Below the pieces are notes generated by a model that saw only the letters and a program-made list of their open reading frames with translations, had not been told where the DNA came from and ran no database searches. A program made the translations under genes and the position numbers. 64,000 nucleotides of DNA from Cyanobium sp. M30B3 (lineage in GTDB: Bacteria; Cyanobacteriota; Cyanobacteriia; PCC-6307; Cyanobiaceae). Every line of letters starts with the position of its first letter. Position 1 is the stretch's first letter. Location: assembly GCA_018399015.1 (NCBI GenBank), contig CP073761.1, forward strand, positions 3,116,297 through 3,180,296. Direction: 5' to 3'. Of the stretch, positions 39,088 through 47,537 are shown piece by piece.

Positions 39088-39654
39088 ATGGCCAGCGGCC
39101 GCGACCACGACCGCGCCACCTGGCTGCTGGCCCTGCCCTTCGGCCTGCTCTGGGGTCCCTGGCTGGGGAGCGCCGGTGTGGGCTGCGCCGGCGCCGGCTT
39201 CCTGCTGGGCGGCCTGCTGCTCTCCCCCGACCTCGACACCCGCTCCAACTGCACCCACCGCTGGGGTGCCCTGCGGCTGCTGTGGTGGCCCTACCGGCAC
39301 TGTCTCTCCCATCGGTCCCTGCTGTCCCACAGCCCGTTGCTGGGCAGCGCGGGGCGCCTGGCCTACCTGGCCGGCATCGCCCTGCTGGCGGCTGCGGCCC
39401 TGCAGGGCCTGGGGCTGCCCGCCCTGGCCTGGTTGCGGGCGAACCTCCCCGGGGTGTGGCAGCAGCACCGGCCCCTGCTGATCAGTGCCCTGGCGGGCGT
39501 GGAGGCGAGCAGCTGGCTGCATCTGATCCAGGACGGCGACCCGATGCCCCGCCTGCCGCGCCCCCTGCGCTGGCTCCTGCGCCACCGACGAACCCGCCGA
39601 CGAACCCACCGACGAACCCCCAGACGAACCCGCAGACGCGGGCGCCGTCCATAG
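39088..39654 (+). CDS. DUF2227 putative metal-binding membrane protein
   Basis: The 188-residue protein has the DUF2227 pattern: ASGRDHDRATWLLALPFGLL, SPDLDTRSNCTHRWGALRLL, WWPYRHCLSHRSLLSHSPLL (several His and Asp for metal binding) and LHLIQDGDPMPRLPR. Hydrophobic segments flank the His-rich loops. The last 22 residues are an unusual Arg/Thr/Pro run encoded by 12-bp tandem repeats (39586-39633). Starts 4 nt after the acyltransferase stop, so co-transcribed. Confidence 0.8.
   Translation: MASGRDHDRATWLLALPFGLLWGPWLGSAGVGCAGAGFLLGGLLLSPDLDTRSNCTHRWGALRLLWWPYRHCLSHRSLLSHSPLLGSAGRLAYLAGIALLAAAALQGLGLPALAWLRANLPGVWQQHRPLLISALAGVEASSWLHLIQDGDPMPRLPRPLRWLLRHRRTRRRTHRRTPRRTRRRGRRP
39586..39633 (+). 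repeat. 12-bp tandem repeat, four units
   Basis: The unit MGACGAACCCNC is repeated four times with single-base differences. In the DUF2227 frame it encodes RRTR/RRTH-like tetrads. The units are in frame for that gene; the same bases in the next frame would give PTNP repeats. Confidence 0.75.
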
Positions 39655-39683
39655 GCTGCAGGAGGTGTCGCCAGCCCCGGGGC

Positions 39684-40805
39684 TTGAGCGCCTTGTCACC
39701 CTTCGGCCCATCCACACCGCGGCCAGGCCGGCGGGCCCTCTGGCTGGCCGGCCTGGCCCTGCTGCTGGCGGCCGGCTCGCCCCGCTATCGCCCCAGCGCA
39801 GGCGAACCCAGGCCCCTGCCGGCCAGCGGGGCGGGCCTCGGTCCGGCCGAAGTGGCCGTGGTGGTGAACGAGGAGGATCCGCAGAGCACCGCAATCGGCC
39901 GCTTCTACCAGCGCGCCCGGGGCATTCCCGCCCGCCAGCTGATCCGCGTGCGCTTCCGCCCGGGCAGCCCCAACCTCGATCCGGGCACCTTCGCGCGCCT
40001 GAGGGGGGAGATCCTGCGCCAGACCCCGGCCCACGTGCAGGCCTACGCCATCGCCTGGACCGCCCCCTGGCGGGTGGGCTGCCAGTCGATCACCAGCGCC
40101 CTCAGCCTGGGGGTGGATCGGCGCTGGTGCGCCCAGGGCTGCCGCCTCAGCCGCCCCAGTCCCTACTACGGCCGCGGCGGCGTCCGCCGCCCCTGGGATG
40201 AGCTGGGCATGCGCCCCAGCATGCTGCTGGCCGGCGTGGATACCGAGCAGGTGCGGCGGCTGATCCTGCGGGGCCTGGCGGCCGATGGCACCGCTCCGCC
40301 GGGCACGGCCTATCTGCTCAGCACCAGCGATCCCGCCCGCAACGTGCGGGCGGTGCTCTACGGCAGCGTGCAGCGCCAGCTGGCACCCCGGCTCCAGGTG
40401 GAGGTGCTGCGCCGCGACCGGCTGGAGGGCGCCGACGACGTGATCGCCCTGTTCACCGGGCTGGTGCGGGTGGAAGGGATCACCAGCAACCGCTTCCGCC
40501 CCGGCGCGGTGGCCGACCATCTCACCTCCTTCGGCGGCGAACTCACGGCCGAACCCACCCCAGCGGGCCAGATGAGCGCCCTGCGCTGGCTGGAGGCGGG
40601 CGCCACCGGCAGCTACGGCACGGTGGTGGAGCCCTGCAACTTCCTCGCCAAGTTCCCCAGCCCCGGGCTGCTGCTCACCTACTACCGCCGCGGCGACACC
40701 CTGATCGAGGCCTACTGGCGCAGCGTGGCCATGCCGGGCCAGGGGGTGTTCATCGGCGAGCCGCTGGCCCGCCCCTGGGGGCCAGCCCGGAACGGCGGGG
40801 CGTGA
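39684..40805 (+). CDS. TIGR03790-like secreted protein
   Basis: The protein of about 373 residues has a signal-peptide-like N-terminus (RRALWLAGLALLLAAGSPRY) and the body of the TIGR03790 family: EVAVVVNEEDPQSTAIGRFY, ARGIPARQLIRVRFRPGS, AYAIAWTAPWRVGCQSITSA, and GATGSYGTVVEPCNFLAKFP near the C-terminus. Its function is unknown. The start is unclear: the frame is open far upstream, and TTG codons at 39684 or 39693 precede the signal peptide. It overlaps the mazG-side frame by a few bases at the 3' end. Confidence 0.65.
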   Translation: MSALSPFGPSTPRPGRRALWLAGLALLLAAGSPRYRPSAGEPRPLPASGAGLGPAEVAVVVNEEDPQSTAIGRFYQRARGIPARQLIRVRFRPGSPNLDPGTFARLRGEILRQTPAHVQAYAIAWTAPWRVGCQSITSALSLGVDRRWCAQGCRLSRPSPYYGRGGVRRPWDELGMRPSMLLAGVDTEQVRRLILRGLAADGTAPPGTAYLLSTSDPARNVRAVLYGSVQRQLAPRLQVEVLRRDRLEGADDVIALFTGLVRVEGITSNRFRPGAVADHLTSFGGELTAEPTPAGQMSALRWLEAGATGSYGTVVEPCNFLAKFPSPGLLLTYYRRGDTLIEAYWRSVAMPGQGVFIGEPLARPWGPARNGGA

Positions 40806-40864
40806 CGGACTGCAGCGTGGGCGCCCGCAACCGTGAGAAGGTGGGCGCCCCGCCCGCACGCCCG

Positions 40865-41749
40865 ATGCACCCCGAAGCCCCCGCTGGCGCAACCCAGGCC
40901 GCCCTGGCGGAGCTGGTGGCGGTGGTGGCCCGGCTGCGCGACCCCGAGGGGGGCTGCCCCTGGGATCTGGAGCAGACCCACGCCTCCCTGGTGCCCTACG
41001 TGCTGGAGGAGGCCCACGAGGTGGCCGATGCCATCCGCCATGGCGACGACCGCCACCTGGCCGAAGAACTGGGCGACCTGCTGCTGCAGGTGGTGCTGCA
41101 CGCCCAGATCGCCAGTGAGGCAGGGCGCTTCAACCTGGAACAGATCGCCCGGGGAATCAGCGCCAAGCTGGTGCGCCGCCACCCCCACGTGTTCGCCGAC
41201 GCCGAGGCGGCCGACAGTGCCGCCGTGCGCCGCAGCTGGGAGGCGATCAAGGCCGAGGAACAGCAACAACGCCAGGCCGCTGCGGGCGGCGCGGCGGTCC
41301 CGGCCAGCGCCAGCCCCCTCAGCGACCGGCTGGCAAGCAAGGTGCGCGGCCAGCCGGCCCTGGCCGCCGCCATGACCATCTCCCGCCAGGCCGCCGCGGC
41401 CGGTTTCGAGTGGGACGCCATCGACGGGGTGTGGGCCAAGGTGCACGAGGAGCTCGACGAGCTCAAGGAGGCGGTGGCCGAGGCCCAGGCCAGTGGCGAT
41501 CCCAGCCACGCCCAGGCAGAGCTGGGCGATCTGCTGTTCACGCTGGTGAACGTGGCCCGCTGGTGCGGCCTCGACCCGGAGGCGGGCCTGGCCGGCACCA
41601 ACCGCCGCTTCCTCGACCGCTTCTCGCGGGTGGAGGCCGCCCTCGGCGGCGACCTCCAGGGCCGCAGCATCGAGGAACTCGAGGGCCTGTGGCGCGAGGC
41701 CAAGGCCCAGATCAGGACGGAGGGCTCGGGCCCCTTCCCTCCGCCGTGA
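40865..41749 (+). CDS. mazG: nucleoside triphosphate pyrophosphohydrolase MazG
   Basis: Two MazG domains are visible. The N-terminal one has GGCPWDLEQTHASLVPYVLE, EEAHEVADAI and EELGDLLLQVVLHAQ; the C-terminal one has DGVWAKVHEELDELKEAV and AELGDLLFTLVNVARW. EExxE and ExxD residues bind Mg2+. The enzyme hydrolyses NTPs, or damaged NTPs, to monophosphates. The ATG at 40865 (294 residues) is preferred over the upstream GTG at 40802. Despite the name it is a housekeeping gene and not linked to the MazEF pair here. Confidence 0.92.
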   Translation: MHPEAPAGATQAALAELVAVVARLRDPEGGCPWDLEQTHASLVPYVLEEAHEVADAIRHGDDRHLAEELGDLLLQVVLHAQIASEAGRFNLEQIARGISAKLVRRHPHVFADAEAADSAAVRRSWEAIKAEEQQQRQAAAGGAAVPASASPLSDRLASKVRGQPALAAAMTISRQAAAAGFEWDAIDGVWAKVHEELDELKEAVAEAQASGDPSHAQAELGDLLFTLVNVARWCGLDPEAGLAGTNRRFLDRFSRVEAALGGDLQGRSIEELEGLWREAKAQIRTEGSGPFPPP

Positions 41750-41845
41750 GCCCCAGGCCCTGTCCTGCATTCTGTACAGCCCGTACAGAATCCTCAACGC
41801 TGCCACGACTCCAGCCCCGCAACCCGCCCCGGCCCGGGCCCCGGT

Positions 41846-42298
41846 TCAGTCCTCGGGCAGCTGAATCCGTCCCTGCCGCCGGCCTTTGATGGCGCCGCGC
41901 CGCTGCTTGGCCGCCAGGCGCCGTTCCACCGAGCCCCGCGTGGGCCGGGTGGCACGCCGCGGCGGCGGCGGCGGCTGGATCGCGTCCTGCAGCAGCTCCG
42001 CCAGGCGCCGCTGGGCCGCCACCCGGTTCTGCCACTGGGAGCGGTGTTCGCTGGCGGCAATCACCACACACCCCTCCACCAGCCGCCCCTCCAGCCGCCG
42101 CAGGGCCCGGGCGCGCAGCAGTGGCGGCAGCACACCGCTGGCGGCCAGATCCCACACCAGCTCCACCCGCGAGTCGGTGCGGTTCACGTTCTGGCCGCCG
42201 GGGCCGGAACTGCGCGAGAAACGCCAGATCAGCTCCACCGCCGGGATCAGCAGCCCGGGGTTGATCTGCAGATCGGCACCCGGTCGTGGGCCCGCCAT
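41846..42298 (-). CDS. arfB: peptide chain release factor-like ribosome rescue protein ArfB
   Basis: The 150-residue protein has the GGQ catalytic motif in [20 protein letters not shown] and a basic C-terminal tail ([19 protein letters not shown]) that inserts in the empty mRNA channel. This is the ArfB/YaeJ/ICT1 pattern: it hydrolyses peptidyl-tRNA on stalled ribosomes. ATG 42298 starts just before the domain; longer forms would overlap the divergent speE. Confidence 0.88.
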   Translation of the reverse strand: MAGPRPGADLQINPGLLIPAVELIWRFSRSSGPGGQNVNRTDSRVELVWDLAASGVLPPLLRARALRRLEGRLVEGCVVIAASEHRSQWQNRVAAQRRLAELLQDAIQPPPPPRRATRPTRGSVERRLAAKQRRGAIKGRRQGRIQLPED

Positions 42299-42382
42299 GC
42301 CTGCCCCTCCTCGGTTCGCGCCACAGCTGGCCTCAGTCTGGGTGGCGGAGGGCACACGAGCGATGCGCAAGGCTGGAACCAG

Positions 42383-42414
42383 CTGTTCCGCAGGCATGGA
42401 CTGTTCCGCAGGCA
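42383..42414 (+). repeat. 18-bp-period tandem duplication at the speE start
   Basis: CTGTTCCGCAGGCA occurs at 42383-42396 and 42401-42414. The duplication spans the most likely start codon of speE and is in frame, producing [10 protein letters not shown] if translation begins at ATG 42363. Confidence 0.75.
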
Positions 42415-43253
42415 AGGTCTGGATCGATGAGGTGTTCGATGGCGTGCGCTACGGGCTGGAAGGCCGGGTGATCGCCGAGCGGCAGTCGCCGTTCCAGCGC
42501 GTCACGATCATCGAGAGCGAGCGCTACGGCAAGGGCCTGCTGCTCGACGGCTGCTGGATGACCGCCGAGCGCCAGGAGCGGCAGTACCACGAGGCCCTGG
42601 TGCATCCCGCCCTCTGCGGCGCCGGGAGCATCGAGCGGGTGCTGGTGATCGGCGGCGGCGACGGCGGCACCGCCCGCGAGTGCCTGCGCCACGCCGGCGT
42701 GCAGCACCTCGACATGGTGGAGATCGACGGCCTGGTGGTGGAGTGGAGCCAGCAGTATCTGGCCTCGATCGGCGGGGGCTGCTGGAGCGACCCCCGCTTC
42801 CAGCTCACCGTGGGCGACGGCATCGCCTGGGCCGCCAACGCCCCGGACAGCAGCTACGACGTGGTGATCGTGGACGGCTCCGACCCGGCCGGCCCGGCCG
42901 AGGGGCTGTTCAACCGGGCCTTCTTCGAGCACTGCCGCCGCATCCTCAGGCCGGGCGGCGTGTTTGCCAGCCAGAGCGAGTCGCCCGAGGCATTCCGCCA
43001 GGTGCACCTGGACACGGTGCGCCTGATCCGCTCGGTGTTCGGCCACGCCGACCCGCTCTACGGCTGGGTGCCGATGTATCCCAGTGGCTGGTGGAGCTGG
43101 ACCTTCGCGGCCGTGGATGGCCCCCGCTACCGCCAGCCCAGGCCTGAGCGGGCGGACGCCGTGGCCGCGGGCTGTGAGATCTGGAGCCCCCGCTGGCAGC
43201 GCGGCGCCTTCGACGCCATCCCCGCCGCCATCGAGCGAGAGCTGGCGCGCTGA
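42396..43253 (+). CDS. speE: spermidine synthase family protein
   Basis: The 285-residue aminopropyltransferase has [51 protein letters not shown], the decarboxy-SAM site [16 protein letters not shown], and the catalytic Asp in [16 protein letters not shown]. It transfers an aminopropyl group to putrescine. ATG 42396 is preferred; ATG 42363 is an alternative. A decayed copy of the speB 5' end follows immediately, while the intact speB is 17 kb away at 60356, so the polyamine pair was once adjacent. Confidence 0.92.
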   Translation: MDCSAGKVWIDEVFDGVRYGLEGRVIAERQSPFQRVTIIESERYGKGLLLDGCWMTAERQERQYHEALVHPALCGAGSIERVLVIGGGDGGTARECLRHAGVQHLDMVEIDGLVVEWSQQYLASIGGGCWSDPRFQLTVGDGIAWAANAPDSSYDVVIVDGSDPAGPAEGLFNRAFFEHCRRILRPGGVFASQSESPEAFRQVHLDTVRLIRSVFGHADPLYGWVPMYPSGWWSWTFAAVDGPRYRQPRPERADAVAAGCEIWSPRWQRGAFDAIPAAIERELAR

Positions 43254-43395
43254 GAAGCTGGGTAACACAGCACCGTTCAACGCCGATCTCTCTGGCACCG
43301 ATCTCTTCGGCACCGATGGCGCCATCTCCATGGGCAGTCGCCGCGTCCTCGACGCCGTGGACATCCCCTTCGGTGCCCCTGAGCCCTGGGGCTGG
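43254..43395 (+). pseudogene. 5' remnant of speB downstream of speE
   Basis: Sequence after the speE stop repeats the speB 5' region found at 60343: GAGAAGCTGGG leader, then NTAPFNADL (speB NTTPFNADL), TDGAISMGSRR (speB TDGAIYMGSRR), then a jump to AVDIPFGAPEP, which in intact SpeB lies about 50 residues further on. The start codon region CCCATGGG is missing, and a 15-bp near-tandem duplication is present. The remnant frame remains open into the following oxygenase gene. Confidence 0.8.
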
Positions 43396-43524
43396 GCAGC
43401 AGCTTCTGCACCTGAGGATGGGCAAGCCACTCGAGCCGGGAGCCGGCCCCATCGCCCGGCTCGATCTACAGACAAAACGCAGCCGGCCAGCCCCTTAGCC
43501 TGGATCCACCCACGATGGGCTCAA

Positions 43525-44115
43525 GTGCGCGAACCGGCGATCCTCGAGCACAGCATCGGCGACGACTTCATCGGCTGCTTCGAGACCAACCACCAGCCCG
43601 AGCCGCTGGAGCAGTTCTTCGCCTACCTGGAAAACAACGGGCTGATCGTGGAGCGACAGGAGGGGCGGGAAGAGGTGCGGGATCGACAGGCCCTTCTCAA
43701 TCGAGTGGCACCTCGCTTTTATCAAGACAGGCTAATCGCTCCGATCTACCAGCGCTATTCCGCTCTCTGCGATCAAGCATTAAGACTTTATTTTGAACGC
43801 TATCCGATTCTGAAAGCGGGTCGCTATTTTCACCTGAATTGCAAGTTTCAGCGCACCCGGCCCGGCGAAGGTTTTCATCAGTGGCATTTTGAAAACACTG
43901 GTGATGTTCCATTTCGAAAGTTGGTCACCATGCTCTACCTCAACACAGTTGAAGCCGGGGGCGAAACCGAATTTCTCTATTTACACCGCCGGATCGAACC
44001 ACGCCAGGGAAGACTCGTGATATTCCCGGCCGGCTTCACCCACACCCACCGGGGCAACCCACCCTTGAGCGGTGACAAGTACATCCTCACGTCGTGGCTT
44101 GAAGAATTCCCCTGA
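43525..44115 (+). CDS. 2OG-Fe(II) oxygenase (prolyl-4-hydroxylase-like) with HxE iron site
   Basis: About 196 residues from GTG 43525. The domain has GEGFHQWHFENTGDV, where the usual HxD is HFE, then the distal His in FPAGFTHTHRGNPPLSG and the 2-oxoglutarate Lys in DKYILTSWLEE. It also contains LVTMLYLNTVEAGGETEFLY, typical of prolyl hydroxylases. HxE is unusual but known in some active members such as clavaminate synthase. The same frame is open upstream through the speB remnant to ATG 43330, so a chimeric N-terminus is possible. GC falls visibly within this gene. Confidence 0.8.
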   Translation: MREPAILEHSIGDDFIGCFETNHQPEPLEQFFAYLENNGLIVERQEGREEVRDRQALLNRVAPRFYQDRLIAPIYQRYSALCDQALRLYFERYPILKAGRYFHLNCKFQRTRPGEGFHQWHFENTGDVPFRKLVTMLYLNTVEAGGETEFLYLHRRIEPRQGRLVIFPAGFTHTHRGNPPLSGDKYILTSWLEEFP

Positions 44116-44146
44116 TCCAACAGATCCAACGCCTGTCATCGCTCGC

Positions 44147-45592
44147 ATGCGCAAAGCGATGCAGTGTGCTGATTGGTCTGCTGCCATCAGTGCCGCCGAA
44201 GCCTGGCGCCTCAACGGCGGGAGCGACTGGCGCATCACCCTCAATCAGGCCGTCTGTGCCAGCAGGATCCGGCATGGCCCCGAAAACACCTGGCTGGAGC
44301 TCGTCCAGGAGGCCCTGCAGCAGAGCGGCCATGCCCCAATCGCACTGCTGGCGGCATCCGAAGTGCAGTGCGCCACCGGGCAATGGGAAGAGGCGCTGGC
44401 GCTGGTGGCGGAGCTGGAGCAAGGCGGGCAAACACTGCTCCCATGGGAAGCCATCCGATTGCGCTGTGAAGCCCTGGGCCGCCTTGGTCAAACCGCCAAG
44501 GCCCTGGAAGAACTGGTGCGATGGCCCACGGGCCAACGGGACTGGCGATGGCAGATGGCAAAAGCCGACGCCCATGTGCAGGCAAGCCAGTGGCGAGAAG
44601 CCGAGCATGCCTACACGTCGGTACTGGCAGAGCGGCCCCATCAACCGGAAGCCCACCTCAACCTTGCGTTGACGCTTCTCAGTCAGCAACGCTGCGCTGA
44701 AGCCTGGCCCCACTACGAGTGGCGACGCAGCAATCCACGCCTGAACCGGTGGGGAATTCCGCAACCACTCCCCTCGCTGGCCAGTCTGGTCGGGCAGGAC
44801 GTGGTGGTGGTGGGCGAGCAGGGTATCGGCGACCAGGTGATGGCTTGCCGCTACCTGCGACACCTGGCCTGCGCCTGCCGCAGCCTCCACGTCGAGCCAG
44901 CGCCTCGGCTCGCGCCCCTGCTGCAGCGCAGCCTGCCCAACACCGTGGCGGTGGTCTCTCCAGGCGCCAGCCCACAGGACGCCCTGGTGATCGGCATGGC
45001 CAGCCTGCCCATGCTGTTCTGGCAGGAGCTGGGACTGGCCGCACCAGGAGCTGAGGGCTACCTCCAAACGGATCACCAGCGCGTGGAGCACTGGAGACAC
45101 CAGTTGGCGACATTGCCGGCCGGACTCCGGCTAGGGATCGGCTGGCTGGGTGGCTCGACTGGGGCGGAACGTCGCGTGCGCTCGCTCAGCCCCGCCGATC
45201 TTCAGCTCCTGGGAGATTGGCCGGGTGTGCAATGGCTGGACCTCCAATACCTGCCAGCAGGATGGGAGCCACTGGCAACAATCAGCACCAGGGCCGGTAT
45301 GCATCGACTCGGACACCCAGGCTCAGATCTGGACGACACGTTGGCCCTGATCCAAAGCCTCGACGGGGTGCTGACCACACGCCAGACCGTGGCCCACCTG
45401 GCGGGAGCGCTAGGGAAACCAGGCCAGGTGCTGGTTCCAGCGCGCCCGGAATGGCGCTACTGGGGGGGTAACAACCAATGGGCGTGGTACCCATCGCTGA
45501 CACTGATCCAACAAGGCGAGCGCGGCACCTGGGAGCCAGCGCTGGGCCAAGCGAGTGACCATTGGCGCCGAACGGGGACAACATCAACATGA
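44147..45592 (+). CDS. TPR protein with C-terminal glycosyltransferase-like domain
   Basis: About 481 residues. The N-terminal half is TPR-like helical hairpins (AALSAAEAWRLNG region, GQWEEALALVAELEQGG, AEHAYTSVLAERPHQPEAHL, NLALTLLSQQRCAEAWPHYEWRR). The C-terminal half resembles GT-B/GT9-type domains often fused to TPRs: VVVVGEQGIGDQVMACRYL, GLRLGIGWLGGSTGAERRVR, DDTLALIQSLDGVLTTRQTVA, HLAGALGKP. It may glycosylate proteins or assist in surface-polymer synthesis. GTG 44072 would overlap the oxygenase gene by 44 nt; ATG 44147 lies 31 nt after it. Either way the pair is an operon. Confidence 0.75.
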   Translation: MRKAMQCADWSAAISAAEAWRLNGGSDWRITLNQAVCASRIRHGPENTWLELVQEALQQSGHAPIALLAASEVQCATGQWEEALALVAELEQGGQTLLPWEAIRLRCEALGRLGQTAKALEELVRWPTGQRDWRWQMAKADAHVQASQWREAEHAYTSVLAERPHQPEAHLNLALTLLSQQRCAEAWPHYEWRRSNPRLNRWGIPQPLPSLASLVGQDVVVVGEQGIGDQVMACRYLRHLACACRSLHVEPAPRLAPLLQRSLPNTVAVVSPGASPQDALVIGMASLPMLFWQELGLAAPGAEGYLQTDHQRVEHWRHQLATLPAGLRLGIGWLGGSTGAERRVRSLSPADLQLLGDWPGVQWLDLQYLPAGWEPLATISTRAGMHRLGHPGSDLDDTLALIQSLDGVLTTRQTVAHLAGALGKPGQVLVPARPEWRYWGGNNQWAWYPSLTLIQQGERGTWEPALGQASDHWRRTGTTST

Positions 45593-46181
45593 CCACAACA
45601 GTGCTGAGACAGGACAGCTCATGCGCATGGGGGATTAGCCCAACCCCAGCTCGCGCTCCAGGTGCTGTGGAAAACCGAGCGACCAGGGTCCAGCAAGAGT
45701 CCAGTGGGCCAGTGAGGGGCATGGAACAACATCAGCGAATGCCAATTCTTGCGAGAGCAAGACAATTGGGGCCATCCACTCAGCGAGAGTCGGTTGCATC
45801 CATGGCCGGGGTGGTGAACACACATCAAGGCATCGGCGTTATCAAGTAGCGCCCACAGCCTGGTCGGATCACCAGGTAGATGCCCAGGAGCTGGTTTCAT
45901 ACGCCCCAATAAAGCGCTCAAGTATGGGCTGCTCGAGAGAAGTGAGAGACAGGCAGGCTGCTACGAGACCTGAGGGAGTAAGCCCAGCACAAGAGCCGCC
46001 TCACGGTGACGTTGATCACAGCCGATGAGTCTGAGCCAGAGATCTAATGAGTTACTGTGGGCAAACCATCACGGACGCAGCGCAGCGGGATCAGGAATAT
46101 TGGGCAGCAGAGATGTGAGGCTATGGCGTCAAACATCAATGCAGCACCCACGAGGCGGAACAAGAAAGGAACCAACCGAGC
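45593..46181. other. 589-nt intergenic region, possible gene fragment on minus strand
   Basis: No intact gene is recognised. On the minus strand, 45840-45640 reads NADALMCVHHPGHGCN in one frame and then EWMAPIVLLSQELAFADVVP through LAHWTLAGPWSLGFPQHLER in another, consistent with a short frameshifted remnant. I cannot name the family. The interval also has to hold the promoter of the LuxR-type regulator gene. Confidence 0.3.
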
Positions 46182-46880
46182 ATGGATCTGACACAACGCG
46201 TTAAATCATTTCGGAGTCGACAACGACAGGTCCTCAGCTGGATCCTGAGCACAGGCCGCCCCGTCCGCACTGTGGTGGCGATGGGCAATCGCCTGACCCT
46301 ACTCCTGATTGGACAAGTTCTCGCGAAACCGGCAAGCCTGGTCGCGGCCGTAACCACCGAAGATGAGGCCGTCGAAAACATCAAAAAACATCGGCCCTCA
46401 CTGCTAATCTGCGAGGCACCGCTGGAATCAGGATGCGTGATATCACTCTGCATCATTGCCAGAGCAACAGTGGCGGACATCCAGATCCTCGTGCTCATCA
46501 GCGAGCGGGAAGACCTGACAACATGGCTGTCGCTAGATCCTCTGGTTGACGTGGCGGTCGCCACAAAAGACCTGGGAGACGACGAATACCCGCTGGTGCG
46601 AAGCTTCATAGAACTAGCTCGCAAACGCCGCTACCGCAGCAAATCCATTCGCAGTGGCACATCAGAGCCCGCCGAAGAACACGCCACAAGGAAGGCAAGG
46701 CTAACCGCAAGGGAAGTAGAAGTTTTGGCATTGATCGGACAAGGAATGCGTGACAAAGAGATCGCGGTAAAACTTGGCATTAGCCATCAAACAGCCCGCA
46801 CCTATGTGAAGGATGTACGCCGTAAGCTCGGCGCAAAAAGCCGCATTTCGGCAGTGATCAAAGGATTGGCAAGGCCATAA
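46182..46880 (+). CDS. orphan LuxR/NarL-type transcriptional regulator with degenerate receiver
   Basis: The 232-residue protein has an N-terminal receiver-like domain (VRTVVAMGNRLTLLLIGQVL, IKKHRPSLLICEAPLESGCV) and a C-terminal LuxR helix-turn-helix (LTAREVEVLALIGQGMRDKE, IAVKLGISHQTARTYVKDVR). At the end of the third strand the normal phospho-acceptor Asp is replaced by Cys-Glu (LLICEAP), so phosphorylation control is unlikely in the usual way. No kinase is adjacent. It lies upstream of the giant adhesin gene in the same orientation and could control it. Confidence 0.85.
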   Translation: MDLTQRVKSFRSRQRQVLSWILSTGRPVRTVVAMGNRLTLLLIGQVLAKPASLVAAVTTEDEAVENIKKHRPSLLICEAPLESGCVISLCIIARATVADIQILVLISEREDLTTWLSLDPLVDVAVATKDLGDDEYPLVRSFIELARKRRYRSKSIRSGTSEPAEEHATRKARLTAREVEVLALIGQGMRDKEIAVKLGISHQTARTYVKDVRRKLGAKSRISAVIKGLARP

Positions 46881-47208
46881 GAGCCCAGGCCTTCATGGGC
46901 ACACAAAAGCCTGTGGTCAGAGCAGGTCAGAACCAAAGCAAGCAGGATCTTCCAGAGGGATGAAGCGGCAAACCGCAATACTCGGAAAAGCCAGCCAACA
47001 AGCGGCTCGAATCACTGAAAGAGAGCCATTGCAATGATTAGGGCATACGCTCCACACGCCATCGGCGTAGCGTGATCCGGAAGCCAAGTTAGCCGATGAA
47101 AGGATTGGGACAGATGTCCCCCACCCGCCCCCCCCATTTGAGAGGGGTGGGGGATGCCATCCATAACCGAACCCTCCAGAATGGGATACAGATAAGCAGA
47201 CCATTCCC
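46881..47208. other. 328-nt region upstream of the giant gene
   Basis: No protein-like frame is seen. It contains the inverted repeat at 47117-47154 and should include the promoter of the giant secreted protein. Base composition is mixed, with a C-rich run around 47116-47135. Confidence 0.4.
47117..47154. promoter_or_regulatory. 10-bp inverted repeat upstream of the giant gene
   Basis: TCCCCCACCC (47117-47126) is complementary to GGGTGGGGGA (47145-47154) with an 18-nt loop. It is not followed by a T run, so a simple terminator is unlikely. It could be a regulator-binding site or an mRNA 5' structure about 80 nt before the candidate start codons. Confidence 0.5.
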
Positions 47209-47537
47209 ATGGGTGTCACCCCTCCAATGCCCGTCCCTTCTGGGGCAACGGCCACTACTACCTGTTCACCAACGAAACGGCCAGCTGGAGCGATGCCCTG
47301 TCGCGCTCCAATGTCTATCTTGACAAGCTAGATACGTATGGCTACCTGGCAACGGTTACGTCAGCAGAAGAAAATGACTTCATCGTTAATCACTCATACA
47401 ATGGTGAAAGGATTCCAAACTCAGGCTTCCTTGGTGGCACAGATTCTGGAAGGTACCCTCCTGCCACAGAGGGAACATGGATATGGCAGACAGGCCCGGA
47501 GCAAGGACAGATATTCCGCTCGAATGGCACCAATCTT
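47209..47537 (+). pseudogene. upstream C-type lectin part of the giant protein, apparently out of frame with its start
   Basis: The giant-protein frame is open upstream to 47196, just after a TAA at 47193-47195. It encodes the front of a C-type lectin-like domain: FWGNGHYYLFTNETASWSDA, YGYLATVTSAEENDFIV, GFLGGTDSGRYPP, GTWIWQTGPE. No ATG or GTG exists in this frame before 47538. Candidate ATGs at 47209 and 47227 are in another frame; one extra base near CCCTTCTGGGG (about 47233-47242) would join MPVP to FWGNGHYY. Either a real frameshift, a sequencing error or a rare start codon must explain this. Confidence 0.65.

Noticed and set aside
39586..39633. Possible CRISPR-like array
   Set aside because: The units are 12 bp with no spacers and in frame within a gene, so this is a coding tandem repeat. 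No CRISPR array or cas gene was seen in the window.
39282..39683. Upstream extension of the TIGR03790 frame, including PTNP repeats
   Set aside because: It lies inside the DUF2227 gene in another frame. The PTNP repeats are the same 12-bp repeat read out of frame.
40865..41749. mazG as part of the MazEF toxin module
   Set aside because: It is 36 kb from the MazEF-like pair and encodes an intact two-domain housekeeping pyrophosphohydrolase.
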